From an uncultured Lachnospiraceae bacterium (lineage in GTDB: Bacteria; Bacillota; Clostridia; Lachnospirales; Lachnospiraceae), in NCBI GenBank assembly GCA_910577765.1, contig CAJTOV010000159.1:1-8213 (forward strand): a stretch of 8,213 bases of DNA. The letters run 5' to 3'. The notes beneath the pieces are model-generated. The model ran no database searches, was not told where the DNA came from, and was given only the letters and a program-made list of their open reading frames with translations. The position numbers were made by a program, and so were the translations under genes. Below, one piece after another: positions 6,435 through 8,213 of this stretch (positions within the stretch are counted from its first letter, which is position 1; each line of letters opens with the position of its first letter).

Positions 6435-8018
6435 CTACTCCACCTCCAGTTTCACATTGGTAAACACCACGTCGGCACTCCGCGCCACAAACATCCCCAC
6501 ATACACATGCTCCGGGTCCAGGCCGGTCAGGGGGAAGTCAAAGCCGGCAGAGACCGGGGCATTGTCCCCGAAGGTGCAGGTGTAGCCGTCAGAGGATTTG
6601 CGGATCTCCACATGGACCGTGTCCCCGGGGCCGTAGGAGCGGGTCAGGGCTCCGCCGCTGGTTAAGACGCCGCTTTTGCGGGCAAAGCAGTTCCAGGGGT
6701 CCGGGTCCCCCAGCATCAGGGGGCCTGCTGCCACATAATCCCCCAGGGTGTCATTGCTTACCGTGTCAATGTAGATGTCGTCCCTGGCCATGAGACCGAA
6801 GGAAGCCTGGTTGTTGGGGTCCAGCTTCTGGATGGTCACATCCGCCGAAAAGGTGAAATTCCGGCTGGCAGGTACGGCCTGGTAATACATGGCGATACCG
6901 TCGGTTCTGGTGGAAATCTTGCCTACCTTGGCTCCCACAGTGGTGTCGTCCCCGTCCAGCCGTCCTGCGGCAATGCGGAAGGCGTCCTCATCGTAAGGGG
7001 CCAGGGTAAAGTAAATGTCATTGATATACTCCATGGCCTCCACGTCCCCAAAGACGGTTCCCTTCCAGTCCCCCACAGAGGTCCAGTGGGAGCTGTCCTG
7101 GGTTGGCATGGAAAATGCCCGGTCCTGGTAATCCGGATTGGCAGTGAGAAGCCACTTGTTGGGCGGCGTGGGATTGGCGATCAGGTAGTTCTTCAGGGAG
7201 CAGTCGGTCTGGGACAGTTCATTGGCAATGAGCCAGGCGTTCCAGGCGGCCCCGTACAGGTTGGTATGGGTGTTGTCGATGCTGACCTCACGGGAGGACA
7301 GCCAGGCGTGGCGGTCCCGGACCTTCCAGGAGCCCAGGGTCTTGTAGATCTCCCGGGTACGCTTGGTTAAGTTCAGCACCGGAACATTCTTTGCCACAGC
7401 GGCCATCTGGATGGCTTTGGCATAGTCACCTCCTTCAAAGGTTCCCTCGATGGTGGTCTGGTCTCCGATGATATGTCCGCTTTCCCCGGTATAGTTGTCG
7501 CCAGGGTCCCGGCGGACGATGGGAGTGCACACCACCGGAGTCACCCCGGCTGTCCGTGCCGGCTCTATGTAGGCTTCCGTCAGATAATACTGGATGGAGC
7601 CGGGGGTGGAGGCGGTTCCGTTGGGATTTGTGTAGCGGGCGGACTCTGCCTTCTCGTCATTGTGGCCGAAGCCGATGATCAGATAATCCCCAGTCTGCAT
7701 CCCGTTTAACAGGGTCTGGTACTGGGGGGTCTCCATAAAGCTTTTGGTGCTGGTGCCGGACACGGCCAGGTTGCGGATCTCAATTCCCTGGAAATACCGG
7801 TAAAGCTGGGTTCCCCACCCGTAGCGGGGGATATAATAATTATCCTGAAATTCCGCTGCCGTGGAATCCCCCACCACCCACAGGGTAGGCACAGACCCGG
7901 CTCCGCTGTCCTGGGCCGCCGGATCTGCCGGCTCCGCAAATGCCATAAAGCTTCCTAACATAAGAACAGCCGTACCAAAGAGTGCGGCTGTTATTCCTTT
8001 CAACATACTCTTCTGCAT
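6435..8018 (-). CDS. Secreted SGNH/GDSL esterase, rhamnogalacturonan acetylesterase-like, with C-terminal jelly-roll-type domain (527 aa)
   Basis: This is an exported carbohydrate esterase that probably removes acetyl groups from pectin or another plant or host polysaccharide. With the ATG at 8018, residues 1-28 form a Sec signal peptide with a likely cut after AFA (28). The catalytic domain (about 44-285) shows the four SGNH blocks: VVGDST (Ser52), NLAVSGTS (Gly88), IIGFGHND (Asn120) and SIDNTHTN (Asp248, His251), in the order typical of the rhamnogalacturonan acetylesterase group (CE12-like). The C-terminal half (about 290-527) is rich in beta-strand patterns (FTFSADVTIQ, YVGMFVARSADVVFTNVKLEV) and resembles concanavalin-like accessory domains that often bind glycans. 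No LPXTG or other anchor is seen, so it is probably released. A frame from 8024 exists, but AAAGGAG (complement of 8026-8032) is only 1 nt from that ATG and 7 nt from the one at 8018, so 8018 is preferred. The stop is 15 bp from the convergent ATPase gene. Confidence 0.88.
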   Translation of the reverse strand: MQKSMLKGITAALFGTAVLMLGSFMAFAEPADPAAQDSGAGSVPTLWVVGDSTAAEFQDNYYIPRYGWGTQLYRYFQGIEIRNLAVSGTSTKSFMETPQYQTLLNGMQTGDYLIIGFGHNDEKAESARYTNPNGTASTPGSIQYYLTEAYIEPARTAGVTPVVCTPIVRRDPGDNYTGESGHIIGDQTTIEGTFEGGDYAKAIQMAAVAKNVPVLNLTKRTREIYKTLGSWKVRDRHAWLSSREVSIDNTHTNLYGAAWNAWLIANELSQTDCSLKNYLIANPTPPNKWLLTANPDYQDRAFSMPTQDSSHWTSVGDWKGTVFGDVEAMEYINDIYFTLAPYDEDAFRIAAGRLDGDDTTVGAKVGKISTRTDGIAMYYQAVPASRNFTFSADVTIQKLDPNNQASFGLMARDDIYIDTVSNDTLGDYVAAGPLMLGDPDPWNCFARKSGVLTSGGALTRSYGPGDTVHVEIRKSSDGYTCTFGDNAPVSAGFDFPLTGLDPEHVYVGMFVARSADVVFTNVKLEVE

Positions 8019-8025
8019 GAACATA

Positions 8026-8032
8026 CTCCTTT
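8026..8032 (-). promoter_or_regulatory. Ribosome binding site of the esterase gene
   Basis: AAAGGAG on the minus strand lies 7 nt before the ATG at 8018 and only 1 nt before the ATG at 8024. This decides the start in favour of 8018. Confidence 0.75.
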
Positions 8033-8054
8033 ATCATCACAGCCCTTTTTCTCC

Positions 8055-8114
8055 GGGCATTTTACCAGAATCAATACAAATTCTGACAAATTATATTATA
8101 CATAAAAAATGCCC
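8055..8114. repeat. Nested inverted repeats around the esterase promoter
   Basis: GGGCATTTT (8055-8063) and AAAATGCCC (8106-8114) form a perfect 9-bp inverted repeat. One arm lies between -35 and -10 and the other in the leader. Inside it, CAGAAT (8066-8071) and ATTCTG (8080-8085) form a second perfect 6-bp inverted repeat with an 8-nt gap, just downstream of the expected transcription start. Both could be regulator binding sites. The protein that would bind is not identifiable. Confidence 0.5.
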
Positions 8115-8122
8115 CATTGCAA
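8095..8122 (-). promoter_or_regulatory. Sigma-A type promoter of the esterase gene
   Basis: On the minus strand, TTGCAA (8117-8122) and a perfect TATAAT (8095-8100) are separated by 16 bp within an A/T-rich stretch. Transcription would start near 8088, leaving a 5' leader of about 70 nt before the ATG at 8018. It is the best promoter in the window. Confidence 0.65.
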
Positions 8123-8130
8123 ACAGAATT

Positions 8131-8183
8131 AAAAAAAATTTCCCTGCCCTGCATACGGCGTTACAGTTCACGGGGCGGGGAAA
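8131..8183 (-). terminator. Likely intrinsic terminator of a minus-strand gene beyond the window
   Basis: Read on the minus strand, TTTCCCCGCCC (complement of 8173-8183) pairs with GGGCAGGGAAA (complement of 8139-8149), with one C-A mismatch in 11 positions. The stem is followed at once by a run of eight T (complement of 8131-8138). This is the usual layout of a Rho-independent terminator. It would end transcription of a gene to the right of the window and insulate the esterase promoter. Confidence 0.5.
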
Positions 8184-8213
8184 ACTGGACGAAAACAGAC
8201 GTCAAGCTGGCTT

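Noticed and set aside
8019..8024. The first ATG of the esterase frame as the start
   Set aside because: Only 1 nt separates it from the AAAGGAG, whereas the ATG at 8018 has the normal 7-nt spacing and gives an equally good signal peptide.

Overview
The window looks like a moderately GC-rich chromosome segment from an anaerobic Gram-positive gut clostridium, most likely of the Lachnospiraceae type. I base this on strong AGGAGG/AAAGGAG ribosome binding sites, a lipoprotein-type substrate-binding protein, Sec signal peptides, and the style of the corrinoid transporter proteins. No database search was possible, so taxonomy and protein family names rest on recognised motifs.

Layout. (1) Positions 47-292, minus strand: a small XRE/Cro-type repressor-like protein, preceded by a 13-bp palindrome. 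(2) Positions 413-1372, plus strand: a putative GT23/GT11-like (fucosyltransferase-type) glycosyltransferase. Its reading frame stays open upstream of the predicted start without a good start codon, suggesting a damaged or rearranged 5' end. (3) Positions 1373-2134: a long leader that holds a clear cobalamin riboswitch (about 1601-1835), then about 300 nt of structured but unassigned leader. (4) Positions 2135-6419, plus strand: a tight three-gene operon. It encodes a lipoprotein fusing a CbiK-type chelatase domain to a BtuF/FecB-type binding domain, a FecCD/BtuC-type permease that overlaps it by ATGA, and a BtuD-type ATPase with an extra C-terminal domain. (5) Positions 6435-8018, minus strand and convergent with the operon: a secreted two-domain SGNH esterase of the rhamnogalacturonan acetylesterase type, with a good promoter embedded in nested inverted repeats. 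(6) Positions 8131-8183: a likely terminator for a minus-strand gene that lies beyond the window.

How it fits together. The riboswitch implies that the operon is shut down when intracellular cobalamin is plentiful, so the system most likely imports a corrinoid or a related metallo-tetrapyrrole. The unusual element is an exported chelatase domain, with its three metal/proton residues retained, on the same polypeptide as the solute-binding domain. This suggests metal insertion, metal removal or tetrapyrrole binding at the cell surface just before import. The ATPase carries an additional glycine-rich, Rossmann-like domain of unknown role. The esterase is probably an independent polysaccharide-degradation gene. 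I saw no tRNA, rRNA, CRISPR or insertion sequence.
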